NCBI RefSeq assembly: GCF_004309735.1
Contig: NZ_SIXC01000005.1
Coordinates: 124,001-188,000, forward strand
Origin: Desulfovibrio legallii
GTDB taxonomy: Bacteria > Desulfobacterota > Desulfovibrionia > Desulfovibrionales > Desulfovibrionaceae
Direction of reading: 5' to 3'
Length of the DNA stretch: 64,000 nucleotides
A program made the position numbers and the translations under genes. The notes under the pieces are model-generated. The model ran no database searches. It was not told where the DNA came from and saw only the letters and a program-made list of their open reading frames with translations. Of the stretch, positions 36,731 to 45,311 are shown piece by piece. Position 1 is the stretch's first letter; each line of letters starts with the position of its first letter.

Positions 36731-37798
36731 TCAGCGCAGGGCCGCATAGTGGTCCTTCATGCGCCGCACCTTGGCCACATAGAACCGCGTTTCGCGCGCG
36801 GGCAGGCGGGAGGTCAGGTCGGCATAGAGCTCCGTCGCGCTCATGGTGTTGATGCGGGCCACGGCGGCCGCGTCCGTAGCTCCGTAAAGCCGTAGAAAAC
36901 GGTTGGGGCCCATGTTGTAGGCCGCCACAACGCAGTATTCCCGCGCCAGTTCGTCTTCCACTCCGGCAAAATAACGGGTCAGCAGAATGTGCAGGTAGGT
37001 GGTGCCGTAGCGGATGTTTACCTCCGGCACGCGCAGTTCGTCAAAGCCGATTTCCCCGCGATGGCCGTACAGGTAGCGGTGCACTTCGTCGCTGGCTGTG
37101 TCTGGCAGAATCTGCATGAGCCCCATGGCCGACTTGTTGCTGACCAGAGTGGGCGAAAAATCACTTTCGCTGTGAATGATGGCGTAGACCAGGTCTGTAT
37201 CCAGGTCGTAGCGGCGGGCAAAATTCTCTACCAGCCGACGGTAGCGGGCCGCGCGGGCGTGCAGGGCGGCGGGGCTTGCGTCTTCGCCCGTGAAAGGCGG
37301 GGCAACCGCTTGCGGCGCAGGGGGCTGCCAGGGGCTGTAGCCCGCCAGCGTGCCGGGCCCCGTCAGCCAGCGCAGGGGCCGTCCGCCGGTGTCCAGGGCG
37401 TCGCCGTAGAGCGGCGGCAGGCTGCCCAGCAGCAGGGGAGGGCTTGCGCCGTCCAGAGACAGCAAGGGGGCAAAGCCGCCGGGCTCGCCCACGGCGGCCC
37501 GCAACTCCGGCGGCCATGCGCCGTGCGGAGCAGCGGGTCCGGCACGGCCCTGCGCGGCACCGGCTTTGGGCGAGGCGGCCGTCACTGGTCTGCGCACAGC
37601 CCACTGGCGCGCGCCGTCCCCCAGGGGCACGATGGGCGCAGGCAGGTCTGCGGGGGTCAGGCTCACCACGCGAGGGTTGGCCCGCCGCCGCAGCTCCGGG
37701 CCTTCGGTCTGCGGTACAAAGCCCGCCAGCAGGCCCAGCACCAGCAGGGCTGTCAGCAGACCGAGCATGAGCAGTAAAAGAGCAGTACGGCGTTTCAT
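36731..37798 (-). CDS. Membrane-bound lytic murein transglycosylase (MltC-like)
   Basis: 355 residues: an N-terminal membrane anchor or signal (about 5-25), a Pro-rich spacer to about 180, and an SLT domain. The catalytic glutamate is E211 in YAIIHSESDFSPT, followed by SAMGLMQILPDTA and later CVVAAYNMGPNRFLRLYG. It cleaves peptidoglycan to 1,6-anhydro products in the periplasm. Start 37798 is preferred over 37810 because GAGG lies 7 bases upstream. The neighbouring OmpH-like gene is read in the same direction. Confidence 0.9.
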   Translation of the reverse strand: MKRRTALLLLMLGLLTALLVLGLLAGFVPQTEGPELRRRANPRVVSLTPADLPAPIVPLGDGARQWAVRRPVTAASPKAGAAQGRAGPAAPHGAWPPELRAAVGEPGGFAPLLSLDGASPPLLLGSLPPLYGDALDTGGRPLRWLTGPGTLAGYSPWQPPAPQAVAPPFTGEDASPAALHARAARYRRLVENFARRYDLDTDLVYAIIHSESDFSPTLVSNKSAMGLMQILPDTASDEVHRYLYGHRGEIGFDELRVPEVNIRYGTTYLHILLTRYFAGVEDELAREYCVVAAYNMGPNRFLRLYGATDAAAVARINTMSATELYADLTSRLPARETRFYVAKVRRMKDHYAALR

Positions 37799-38096
37799 GG
37801 CAAACCTCATTACGGGCTCTGGCGTGCAGGGCCCGCCGCAGGTAATGCAATTCTTCTGCCACTAAAAAAATAACCTTTGTTTCCGATTTGTTGCCGACAA
37901 CTTGTGAACAGTGTGACACATGCGGTCAATTTTCTGAACGGCGTTGACCGGACGGCCCCGAAGCCGTATACTTTTTTTTCGACGGAAAAGCGGTTTCAGG
38001 AAAACGCGCGTCCGGTTCCGCAGATGGGCGGGCGCGGCTGGTTCCGGACGGGCGACCGTCCTCGGGGCCGCTTTGGCCCTGTCCAGGCCTGCGGGT

Positions 38097-39221
38097 ATGG
38101 AGTTCACCGTGTCACAGCACAGTCCCGAGTATATCCGCGAAGAAATCAAGCGCCTTCTCAAGTATGCCCCGCCGGAAATGCGCGTCGCCGCGCTGGCTCT
38201 GTTGCCGGCGGCCAAAAGAACCCTCAATACGGGCTACCATCCCGCCGTACGCGGCGTGCCCATGCGCAGCTGGCGTTGCCTGCTCATGCTGCTCACCTCC
38301 GTGGCTTCCATGCAGAATGACACGGAAATGCTGCTGCGCGTGTCCAACGACCTGCTTTCCATTGCCGACCGCATGGCCCCGCCCAGCGAGGTGCTGCGCC
38401 AGAGCGCGGAAATCCTGGTTCACGCCCTGTATGCCGAAATGTACGTCTGTCGCCTGCGCACGCCCAACGGCGAGTGGGTGGTGAGCACGGCTAACCAGGT
38501 GGACGGCAAAAGCATCCCCATTGTGGCCCCCATGCTGGAAGAGGGCCTGCGCAGACACCCGGTCATGCGGGCCATCCTTGAAGGGCACACCCGCTATGTG
38601 GTTTCCAACAACCTGCACGCCCTGGACCGTGGGGGCGAATCTTTCGACTGCATTATTTATAAAGAAGGCTACCGCTCCCGCCTGGCCTTTGTGCTGCGCG
38701 AACGCAGCAACCGTCCGCCTTTCGGTCTGGTCATGCTTTACACCAAGCGGGAATACGGCTTTGAGAGTTTTGACGAACGCTTTCTGTCCAAGTGCGCCAG
38801 CATTGTTTCACTTTCCGTAGGCCGCCGCGTGGCCGTGGCCCGCGACACACTGGAAAAGGCCGCCGGGGCTATGGCCCACTACGGCAACAACGCCCTCAAC
38901 GTCATGCGCAACCAGGCGGAATATTGCGGCGAACTGGTGGAGGACATCGACGCCAACCAGGCCCGCGCCCTGCGCCTGGCCCGCGAACTTTTGGCCGAAT
39001 TTCCTGAAGACTCGCGCGGCCGCAGCCTGGCCCTGGAGCTGGAAAGCATCCTCGCCCGCACAGACCTCACCGAGCTGGCCGGTCATCTGGGCGGCGTGCT
39101 GGAAGGCAACAGGCGCATGACGCGGATCATCAATTCGTTGATGAAGTCCGCCGAGCGCCCCCGGCTTATGCACTACGCTTTGGGCCACGACGTGCTGCGT
39201 CTGGAAGACGACAATCAGTAA
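38097..39221 (+). CDS. GAF-domain protein with kinase-like helical C-terminus
   Basis: 374 residues. A helical N-terminal part leads to a GAF-like domain (about 85-235, with the strands AEMYVCRLRTPNGEWVVST and SRLAFVLRER). A helical C-terminus (ALNVMRNQAEYCGELVEDID...MTRIINSLMKSAE) resembles a histidine-kinase dimerisation helix pair, but no ATP-binding domain follows. A signalling role is inferred. The start is uncertain: ATG 38097 has a weak site, while an in-frame GTG at 38109 has GGAG six bases upstream. Not assigned to a named family. Confidence 0.65.
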   Translation: MEFTVSQHSPEYIREEIKRLLKYAPPEMRVAALALLPAAKRTLNTGYHPAVRGVPMRSWRCLLMLLTSVASMQNDTEMLLRVSNDLLSIADRMAPPSEVLRQSAEILVHALYAEMYVCRLRTPNGEWVVSTANQVDGKSIPIVAPMLEEGLRRHPVMRAILEGHTRYVVSNNLHALDRGGESFDCIIYKEGYRSRLAFVLRERSNRPPFGLVMLYTKREYGFESFDERFLSKCASIVSLSVGRRVAVARDTLEKAAGAMAHYGNNALNVMRNQAEYCGELVEDIDANQARALRLARELLAEFPEDSRGRSLALELESILARTDLTELAGHLGGVLEGNRRMTRIINSLMKSAERPRLMHYALGHDVLRLEDDNQ

Positions 39222-39260
39222 ACGGGCACGGCCTGTGCCCCCCTGACGGCTGCGTGTGCC

Positions 39261-39287
39261 GCAGACGCCGCAGACGCCGCAGACGCC
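39261..39287 (+). repeat. Tandem 9-bp repeat (GCAGACGCC x3)
   Basis: Three exact copies of GCAGACGCC lie in the leader of the SulP gene, 23 bases before its GTG start and upstream of the GAGGA ribosome-binding site. Its length could vary by slippage. Confidence 0.8.
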
Positions 39288-39309
39288 ATAGAGGACGCCG
39301 GAAACTATC

Positions 39310-41445
39310 GTGAACACGCGCGCCGCACGCTTCTTTCCCTTTCTGGAAACCCTGCGGGGCTACTCCCGCGCAGACTTCCGCGCGGACCTGCTGGCCGCCG
39401 TGACGGTGACGCCCATGGCCGTGCCTCAGGCCATGGCCTACGCCATCATCGCCGGGGTGCACCCGCAGTACGGCATCTACGCCTGCATGCTGCCCGTGGC
39501 CCTGGCCGCCCTGTGGGGCTCTTCCCGCTATATGGCGGCCGGGCCCACCAACGCCATCTCCATGGTCATCTACTCCACCTTCGCCACGGTAAGCGTGGGG
39601 GGCGTGCTTATTTCCAGCCTGCCCGAAGCAGCCCGCATGGCCTACGTTTTCGGGCTGGCCGTGCTCTGCGGGCTGATCCAGATCGGCATGGGCCTGGCCC
39701 GGCTGGGCGACCTTGCCAATTTCATTTCCCATTCGGTCATGGTGGCTTTTACCACCGGCGCGGCCCTGCTCATTGCCGTGGGGCAGATCAGCACGGTGCT
39801 GGGCCTTACCGGGCCCAAACCCGCCGGCTTTTTTAACCAGATTTTCGCCGCACTGCACGGTCTGCCCCAGGCCAACATCTGGTGCCTGGCCCTGGCCGTA
39901 CTCACCGTGGTTCTGACGCTGACCTTCCGGCGGGTCTCGCGGCGCTTTCCCGCCTCACTGGCGGCGCTGGCCGTGGTCACGGCCGTCAGCGCCCTGTTGG
40001 GCGCGGGGGAGCGCGGCGTGCCCCTGGTGGGGGCCATCCCCAGCGTGGTTCCGCCCCTTTCCCTGCCGCCCGCTTTTGATCTGGACGCCCTGCGCGATCT
40101 CTTTATGCCCGCCCTGGCCCTGGCCCTGCTGGGCACGGTAGAATCCCTGGCCATCGGCAAGCAACTGGCCAACGTCAAAAATGATTCCTTTGACGGTAGC
40201 CAGGAGCTCATCGGCCAAGGGCTGGGCAACCTGGCTGCCGGGCTTACTTCGGGCATTCCCGGTTGCGGCTCTTTCACCCGCAGCGCTCTGATGGTTTCCT
40301 CAGGCGGGCGTACGCGTATGGGCACGGTTTTTTCCGGTATTCTGGCTCTGCCCATGCTTTTCCTTCTGGCCCCGCTCATCCGCTGGCTGCCCCTGCCCGC
40401 CCTGGGGGGCATACTGCTGCTCATTTCTTTCAAAATGATCGACGTGGAGGCCATCCGCCTGTGTCTGGTGGCCACCCGCGTGGACCGTGTTGTTCTGCTG
40501 ATTACCTTTCTCTCCACCTTGTTGTTTGATCTGGAAAAAGCCATCTTCATCGGCGTGCTGCTCTCGCTGGTCCTGTTCATTTACAAGACCTCCCACCCCC
40601 GTGTGCGCCGTCTGCAGCCCGGCGACCCCCTGCTGCGCGAGGCCCCGGCCGATCTGCCCGACGGCGTGGCCGTGTACGTCATCGAAGGCACGCTCTTTTT
40701 CGGGGCCATCCATGAGCTGGAACGTCAGCTTTATGAAGAGGACCGCGAACCCGCCCGACTGGTGCTGCTGCACCTTTCGCGCGTGTTCTGGCTGGACGCA
40801 TCGGGTGCGCACGCTCTGGCCCAGTTTGTGGAGCGCTGCTATGCCCGCAGCATGCCCGTCATTCTGGTGGTGGGCAGCAGCAGCGTGCGCAATATTTTGC
40901 AGCGCACGGGCATTCTGGACTACCTCAGCAATGGCTTTGTGGCCGACACCATCAACGAGGGCCTGCGCCTGGCCGCCACCCTGCTGCGCCGCGTGAGCTG
41001 CCGCGACGGCCAGTGCGCCTTTCCCATGCCTGCCATGCCCGCTTGGCGGGACGACCAGGAGACGGATCCCCTGCTCTCGGCAGGCGAGGCCGGGGCCGCC
41101 GCAGGCCTTGCCCCCACTCAGGCGGACCAGCTGCCCGGCCCTCTGCGCTCCGCGCCCGGCAATGCGGCCGCAAACGCCGCGCAGGCCCGCTCCAACGAGC
41201 CCGCCCCGGCCCGGTCCACACCTGCAGCCGAAGCCCGCGTGACCCTTACGGGCCCGCAGCCGCCTGCGGGCGGTCCGGCGCATCCCGCATCCGAGGATGC
41301 GGCCGCAAGCGTTGTCTCGGCGGCCCCCTCCGCCGACGGCCCGGCAGGCTTTGTCCCCGCGCCCCAGCCAACGCCGTCCCCCACCGCCGCCCCCGCGCCG
41401 CCCGCGGGGCGCAAATCCGGGTCGGACCCCAAAGAACTTGCATGA
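39310..41445 (+). CDS. SulP family anion transporter with STAS domain
   Basis: 711 residues. The membrane domain (about 10-430) holds 12-14 helices with the SulP signature (VTVTPMAVPQAMAYAIIAGV, QELIGQGLGNLAAGLTSGIPGCGSFTRSA). A STAS domain follows (about 445-565). The last ~130 residues are a Pro/Ala-rich low-complexity tail. It imports sulfate or another anion. The start is GTG 39310 with GAGGA upstream. Its TGA overlaps the dus ATG (ATGA), indicating coupling. In a sulfate-reducing lineage, sulfate uptake is a natural guess, but SulP proteins also move bicarbonate and other anions. Confidence 0.92.
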   Translation: MNTRAARFFPFLETLRGYSRADFRADLLAAVTVTPMAVPQAMAYAIIAGVHPQYGIYACMLPVALAALWGSSRYMAAGPTNAISMVIYSTFATVSVGGVLISSLPEAARMAYVFGLAVLCGLIQIGMGLARLGDLANFISHSVMVAFTTGAALLIAVGQISTVLGLTGPKPAGFFNQIFAALHGLPQANIWCLALAVLTVVLTLTFRRVSRRFPASLAALAVVTAVSALLGAGERGVPLVGAIPSVVPPLSLPPAFDLDALRDLFMPALALALLGTVESLAIGKQLANVKNDSFDGSQELIGQGLGNLAAGLTSGIPGCGSFTRSALMVSSGGRTRMGTVFSGILALPMLFLLAPLIRWLPLPALGGILLLISFKMIDVEAIRLCLVATRVDRVVLLITFLSTLLFDLEKAIFIGVLLSLVLFIYKTSHPRVRRLQPGDPLLREAPADLPDGVAVYVIEGTLFFGAIHELERQLYEEDREPARLVLLHLSRVFWLDASGAHALAQFVERCYARSMPVILVVGSSSVRNILQRTGILDYLSNGFVADTINEGLRLAATLLRRVSCRDGQCAFPMPAMPAWRDDQETDPLLSAGEAGAAAGLAPTQADQLPGPLRSAPGNAAANAAQARSNEPAPARSTPAAEARVTLTGPQPPAGGPAHPASEDAAASVVSAAPSADGPAGFVPAPQPTPSPTAAPAPPAGRKSGSDPKELA

Positions 41446-42464
41446 GCCTGTCCCTGCCTTCTTGTCCCGCCAATCCCGCAGCCTTGCCTTTTGGGCGGGA
41501 ATTCCCCTGGCTGGCCCCCCTGGCTGGGTACAGCGATCTGCCCTTTCGCCTGCTCTGCCGGGAGTACGGGGCTGCCGTTTGCGTTACGGAGATGGTCAGC
41601 GCCAAGGGCCTGGCCTACCAGAGCCCCGGCACCAATGAACTGCTCCAGACCCTGCCTGAGGATCAGCCCCTGGTGGTGCAGTTGTTCGGGGCTGAGCCCG
41701 TTTTTCTGGGTCGGGCCGTAACCCTGCTGCGCGAGGCGGGCTTCGGTTGGTTTGACCTGAACATGGGCTGCTCCGTGCCCAAGGTGCTGCGTCAGGGCGC
41801 GGGGGCGGCCATGCTGGACCATGTGGACAACGCCCTGGCCGTGGCCCGGGCCATGCTGGCCGCCGCCGGGCCGGGGCGCGTGGGCTTTAAGCTGCGGCTG
41901 GGCCTGGACGCGGCCCGCCCCGTGCTGCCCGACTTGGCCCTGCGTCTGGAGGACGCCGGCGCGGGCTGGCTGACCCTGCACCCCCGCACGGCGCGTCAGG
42001 GCTTTGGCGGCACGGCGGACTGGGAGGCTCTGGCCCGGCTGGTTCCGCGTTTGTCCATCCCCCTGCTGGCCAGCGGCGACCTGTTCAGCGCGGCGGACGG
42101 CCTGGCCTGCCTGGAGCGCACGGGCGTCGCGGGTCTCATGTACGCGCGGGGCGCGCTGCACAATCCCGCTGTTTTCGCCGACCACGCAGCCCTCTGCCGC
42201 GGCTGCGTCCCTAAACCTCAGGACGCTGTCGGCCTTAAAGCCATGATTCTGCGCCATATAGCCCTGGCCCGCCGCCACTGCCCCGGCCGGGCAGCGTTGT
42301 GGAAGATGCGCTCGGTGGTGCCCCGCTATGTGCGCGCCCTGCCCGGAGCGCGTGCCCTGCGGCAGGAGCTTTGCCGCTGTGAAGACTGGGAGGCCGTGGC
42401 CGCCGCGCTGGACAAATTCCTGGACGGCTGCGACAGTGGTACGGCACAGAGCCATCTTTTTTGA
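41442..42464 (+). CDS. tRNA-dihydrouridine synthase (Dus family)
   Basis: 340-residue flavoenzyme reducing uridines in tRNA D-loops. The TIM-barrel begins LAPLAGYSDLPFRLLCREYG. The catalytic cysteine is C110 in FDLNMGCSVPKVLRQGAGAAML, and LTLHPRTARQGFGGTADW forms the FMN phosphate region. Start ATG 41442 overlaps the SulP stop. DusB-like by length, but the exact Dus class is not resolved. Confidence 0.93.
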   Translation: MSLSLPSCPANPAALPFGREFPWLAPLAGYSDLPFRLLCREYGAAVCVTEMVSAKGLAYQSPGTNELLQTLPEDQPLVVQLFGAEPVFLGRAVTLLREAGFGWFDLNMGCSVPKVLRQGAGAAMLDHVDNALAVARAMLAAAGPGRVGFKLRLGLDAARPVLPDLALRLEDAGAGWLTLHPRTARQGFGGTADWEALARLVPRLSIPLLASGDLFSAADGLACLERTGVAGLMYARGALHNPAVFADHAALCRGCVPKPQDAVGLKAMILRHIALARRHCPGRAALWKMRSVVPRYVRALPGARALRQELCRCEDWEAVAAALDKFLDGCDSGTAQSHLF

Positions 42465-42512
42465 ACACGCTTTGGAACAAACGGCTTGTCACGTTTTTGA
42501 GGAGAAATCGGT

Positions 42513-43364
42513 ATGGAGGTCATCCGCGCCGGAACCGCGGGGTTCTGCATGGGCGTAAGTCTGGCTCTGCAGAAGCTGGAGGCCGCCCTGCGGGAGCGCA
42601 CGGCGGATACGGAACGCATCTGCACCCTGGGCCCCATTATCCATAATCCGCAGGTGCAGGAAGAGTACGCGGCCAAGGGCGTGGCGCGTCTGGACGACCC
42701 AGAGCAAGCCCGCCCTGGCGATGTGGTGGTCATCCGCGCCCACGGCGTCACCCGCCAGACCGAGGAGCGCCTGCGCGCCGGCGGCGCGCGCGTACTGGAC
42801 GCCACCTGTCCCAAGGTCAAAAAGGCGCAGCTGGCCATTGCCCGCGCCACGGCCTACGGGGCGGTGCTGCTGCTCTTTGGCGAGGCAGATCACCCAGAGG
42901 TGCGGGGCCTGGTTTCCTACGCCGGGGGGCCGGCCCACGTTTTTGGCGGCATGGAAGAGCTGACGGCTCTGCCCCTGCCTGTGGACCGGCCTTATGTGCT
43001 GGCCTCGCAGACCACGCAGGACCGTGCCCTGTTCGGTACTATTGAAGCCTATCTGCTGGAGCGCCTGCGAAAACTCACGGTGCTTGCCACCATCTGTGAC
43101 GCCACGCGCGAACGCCAGGAAGAGGCCCGCAACATCGCCTCCCGCGTTGACGCCATGGTTGTGGTGGGGGGGCGCGAAAGCGGCAATACCCGCCGTCTGG
43201 CGGATGTGGCCCGGGCCGCAGGCATACCCACCTACCATGTGGAGCGCGTGGACGAGCTGCAGGCCGACCTTTTTGCGCAAAATCGGCGCGCAGGCCTAAC
43301 GGCCGGCGCATCCACGCCGAAAAGCCTCATAGATGCGGCGGAAGAACGGCTCGCGTCCTTGTAG
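42513..43364 (+). CDS. ispH: 4-hydroxy-3-methylbut-2-enyl diphosphate reductase IspH
   Basis: 283 residues. Final step of the MEP isoprenoid pathway, making IPP and DMAPP. The three iron-sulfur cysteines are C12 (TAGFCMGV), C99 (LDATCPKV) and C195 (TICDATRERQ). HGV (RAHGVTRQT) and SGNTRRLADV are also conserved. TTGAGGAG precedes the ATG. It lies 48 bases after dus in the same direction. Confidence 0.96.
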   Translation: MEVIRAGTAGFCMGVSLALQKLEAALRERTADTERICTLGPIIHNPQVQEEYAAKGVARLDDPEQARPGDVVVIRAHGVTRQTEERLRAGGARVLDATCPKVKKAQLAIARATAYGAVLLLFGEADHPEVRGLVSYAGGPAHVFGGMEELTALPLPVDRPYVLASQTTQDRALFGTIEAYLLERLRKLTVLATICDATRERQEEARNIASRVDAMVVVGGRESGNTRRLADVARAAGIPTYHVERVDELQADLFAQNRRAGLTAGASTPKSLIDAAEERLASL

Positions 43365-43456
43365 GGCGGAGGTATTTTTGTCATTGTTTCAAGGCGGGCG
43401 CAGCCCGAAACAGCCCGCAAGGCCGATCTGCGCGGGATATTTTTGCTGGAGGCAGC

Positions 43457-44458
43457 ATGGCCCAGACCAATATTTTGCTGGAAGCCGGCACCAACGAACT
43501 GGAAGTGGTGGAATTTTATCTGGACGAGGCCGTGCCCGACCAGACGGACGTTGCGGCGGACAGACCCGCTGACGCGCCTCCGCCGCCCGACCGGTACCGG
43601 GGTTACTACGGCGTCAATGTGGCCAAGGTGCTGGAAATCATCCGCATGCCCAAGGTCACGGAACTGCCTGAAGTGCAGCACCCCAGCGTGCTGGGGGCGT
43701 TTAACCTGCGTTCGCGCATCATCCCCCTGGTGGACTTGGCCATGTGGCTGGGCAAAACCCATCCGGCCTCGGAAGATCAGCCCAAGACCATTGTGACGGA
43801 ATTCAACAACGTCACCACAGCGTTTATGGTTTCGGGCGTCAACCGCATCCACCGCATCAGCTGGGAGCGGGTGGAACCGCCCAACAAATATGTGGCTGCC
43901 GTGTCCAACAATACGGTCATCGGCGTGGTTAAGCTGGAGGACCGCATCGTCTTCCTGCTGGATCTGGAAAAAGTGGTGGCAGACCTGAACCCCAAGCTGG
44001 GCCTGCGTCTGGACGACCTGGGCGCGGACTGGACCAATACGGGCTACAAAGCGCTGGTGGCGGACGACTCCGCCCTGGTGCGTGAAATGCTGCGCGACCT
44101 GCTGGAAAAGGCCGGCTTTGCCGTGGAGGTGGTTTCCAACGGACGGGCCGCCTGGGACAGGATGGAAGAATTCAAGCGCCGGGCGGAAGAAACCGGGTGC
44201 GACATCAACGATTTTGTGCACGTGATGGTTTCGGACATTGAAATGCCCGTCATGGACGGCCTCAACCTGACCCACCGCATCAAGACCGACCCGGTGCTCA
44301 AAAAACTGCCGGTGGTATTGTTTTCCTCGCTCATCACGGACAAGCTGCGCCACAAGGGCGTGAGCGTGGGCGCGGACGACCAGATTTCCAAGCCCGAAGT
44401 CACCCAGCTGGCCCAGCGGGCTTTGGCCTTGATCAAGGCGCGGGAGCATCCTGCGTAA
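43457..44458 (+). CDS. cheV: Chemotaxis coupling protein CheV
   Basis: 333 residues. A CheW-like domain (about 10-165, with YGVNVAKVLEIIRMP and VLGAFNLRSRIIPLVDLAMWLG) is fused to a receiver domain (about 190-330, acidic DDS pocket and the phospho-site in MVSDIEMPVMDG). CheV couples receptors to CheA and adapts by phosphorylation. GCTGGAGGCAGC lies upstream of ATG 43457. No other che gene is adjacent. Confidence 0.93.
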   Translation: MAQTNILLEAGTNELEVVEFYLDEAVPDQTDVAADRPADAPPPPDRYRGYYGVNVAKVLEIIRMPKVTELPEVQHPSVLGAFNLRSRIIPLVDLAMWLGKTHPASEDQPKTIVTEFNNVTTAFMVSGVNRIHRISWERVEPPNKYVAAVSNNTVIGVVKLEDRIVFLLDLEKVVADLNPKLGLRLDDLGADWTNTGYKALVADDSALVREMLRDLLEKAGFAVEVVSNGRAAWDRMEEFKRRAEETGCDINDFVHVMVSDIEMPVMDGLNLTHRIKTDPVLKKLPVVLFSSLITDKLRHKGVSVGADDQISKPEVTQLAQRALALIKAREHPA

Positions 44459-44485
44459 AGGGGGCCCGCCGGGGGCGGGGGAACT

Positions 44486-44613
44486 CTGACCGGGAGTTTT
44501 TGTCGCCCTGCGGCGACTGGAGAAAAGGGGGGCTGACCGGGAGTTTTTGTCGCCCTGCGGCGACTGGAGAAAAAGGCGTGTCCTGACCGGGACTTTTTGT
44601 TGCCCTGCGGGCA
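44486..44613. repeat. Tandem repeat of about 48 bp, 2.6 copies
   Basis: Units start at 44486, 44533 and 44583. Each begins CTGACCGGGAGTTTTTGTCG (third copy: GACTTTTTGTTG) and holds a GTCGCC-CTGC-GGCGAC hairpin followed by TGGAGAAAA. The third copy has lost the hairpin's right arm. It lies just downstream of cheV, in an 850-base stretch without genes. Confidence 0.85.
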
Positions 44614-44741
44614 TGGCGGCCTGGTTTTTTTATGGCATTTGGGCCGCCTCCGGCGAGGGCAGGGGGCCAAGGGCGGGGCTGCGCCCCCCCTTAGGCCCCC
44701 TACAACCCCCATAACCCCCCGCTTTCCCAGGGCAGCCCCAC

Positions 44742-44801
44742 CATGTTCGGCGCGGCTGGGACGCGCCGCTTGCGCGACCGCGTCCCTTATGCCGGGCGCA
44801 A
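44742..44801. repeat. Imperfect hairpin repeat, copy 1
   Basis: Stem GGGACGCG (44758-44765) / CGCGTCCC (44779-44786) around CCGCTTGCGCGAC, followed by TTATGCCGGGCGCAAC. A second copy lies 184 bases on with a changed but still complementary stem. Confidence 0.7.
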
Positions 44802-44925
44802 CAGCCGCAGGCCCTGCAGCCTAAATCTATTGTCGTGTCCCGCGGCCGGTATCCTTCGCGCCGCACAGGTTCTCCTCGCGTTTGCTCTCACCTTTCCCCT
44901 TCTGTCGGTTGGGCGTCAGCCCGAC

Positions 44926-44986
44926 TGTGCCCGGCGCGGCTGGGGTGTGCCGCTGCGCGACCACACCCCTTTATGCCGCGCGCAAC
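44926..44986. repeat. Imperfect hairpin repeat, copy 2 (covarying stem)
   Basis: Stem GGGGTGTG (44942-44949) / CACACCCC (44962-44969) around CCGCTGCGCGAC, followed by TTTATGCCGCGCGCAAC. Relative to copy 1, at least three stem pairs changed on both sides while loop and flanks stayed nearly constant. Confidence 0.7.
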
Positions 44987-45004
44987 TTCCGGGGGGAGTC
45001 CAAG

Positions 45005-45144
45005 ACGTGGATGTGGTAGCTGCGTTGAACAAAGCCGGGCTATGGCGTGTATGTAGTAGCTGCGGTGAGCAAGGACGGGCTATGGCGTGGATGTGGTAGC
45101 TGCGGTGAACAAAGTCGGGCCATGACGTGGATGTGCAGGTGCGG
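45005..45144. repeat. Tandem 40-bp repeat, about 3.5 copies
   Basis: Units at 45005-45044, 45045-45084, 45085-45124 and a partial from 45125. Consensus opens CGTGGATGTGGTAGCTGCGG and ends with a TGAACAAAG..CGGGCTATG part. No protein or RNA gene is recognised in it. Confidence 0.85.
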
Positions 45145-45252
45145 GGTGGCAAAAGCCCGCACCGTGGTCATCTGCCATGCAGAGTTGTTTCGGGCAGGGT
45201 ACGCCCGGCGTATTCCTTCGGGGAAAAAAGTTTTTTGAAGGATGGGGGGCGT

Positions 45253-45294
45253 GGGGGGAAGGGAACTTTTGTTCACAAAAGTTCCCTTCCCCCC
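45253..45294. terminator. Perfect hairpin with 19-bp arms after the PHP phosphatase gene
   Basis: GGGGGGAAGGGAACTTTTG (45253-45271), loop TTCA, then the exact complement (45276-45294). It lies 17 bases beyond the stop of the minus-strand phosphatase gene and probably ends that operon. Confidence 0.7.
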
Positions 45295-45311
45295 ACAAAA
45301 AAATCTCCCCT

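Noticed and set aside
41118-42455. 445-codon minus-strand frame opposite dus
   Set aside because: Antisense shadow; the dus gene with catalytic motif and coupled start is clear.
44486-45144. CRISPR-like array in the repeat-rich gap
   Set aside because: Repeats are contiguous or nearly so, without unique spacers of constant length, and no cas gene is present.
44916-45152. Small minus-strand protein across the 40-bp repeats
   Set aside because: The frame owes its openness to the repeats; no ribosome-binding site and the same sequence is open in several frames.
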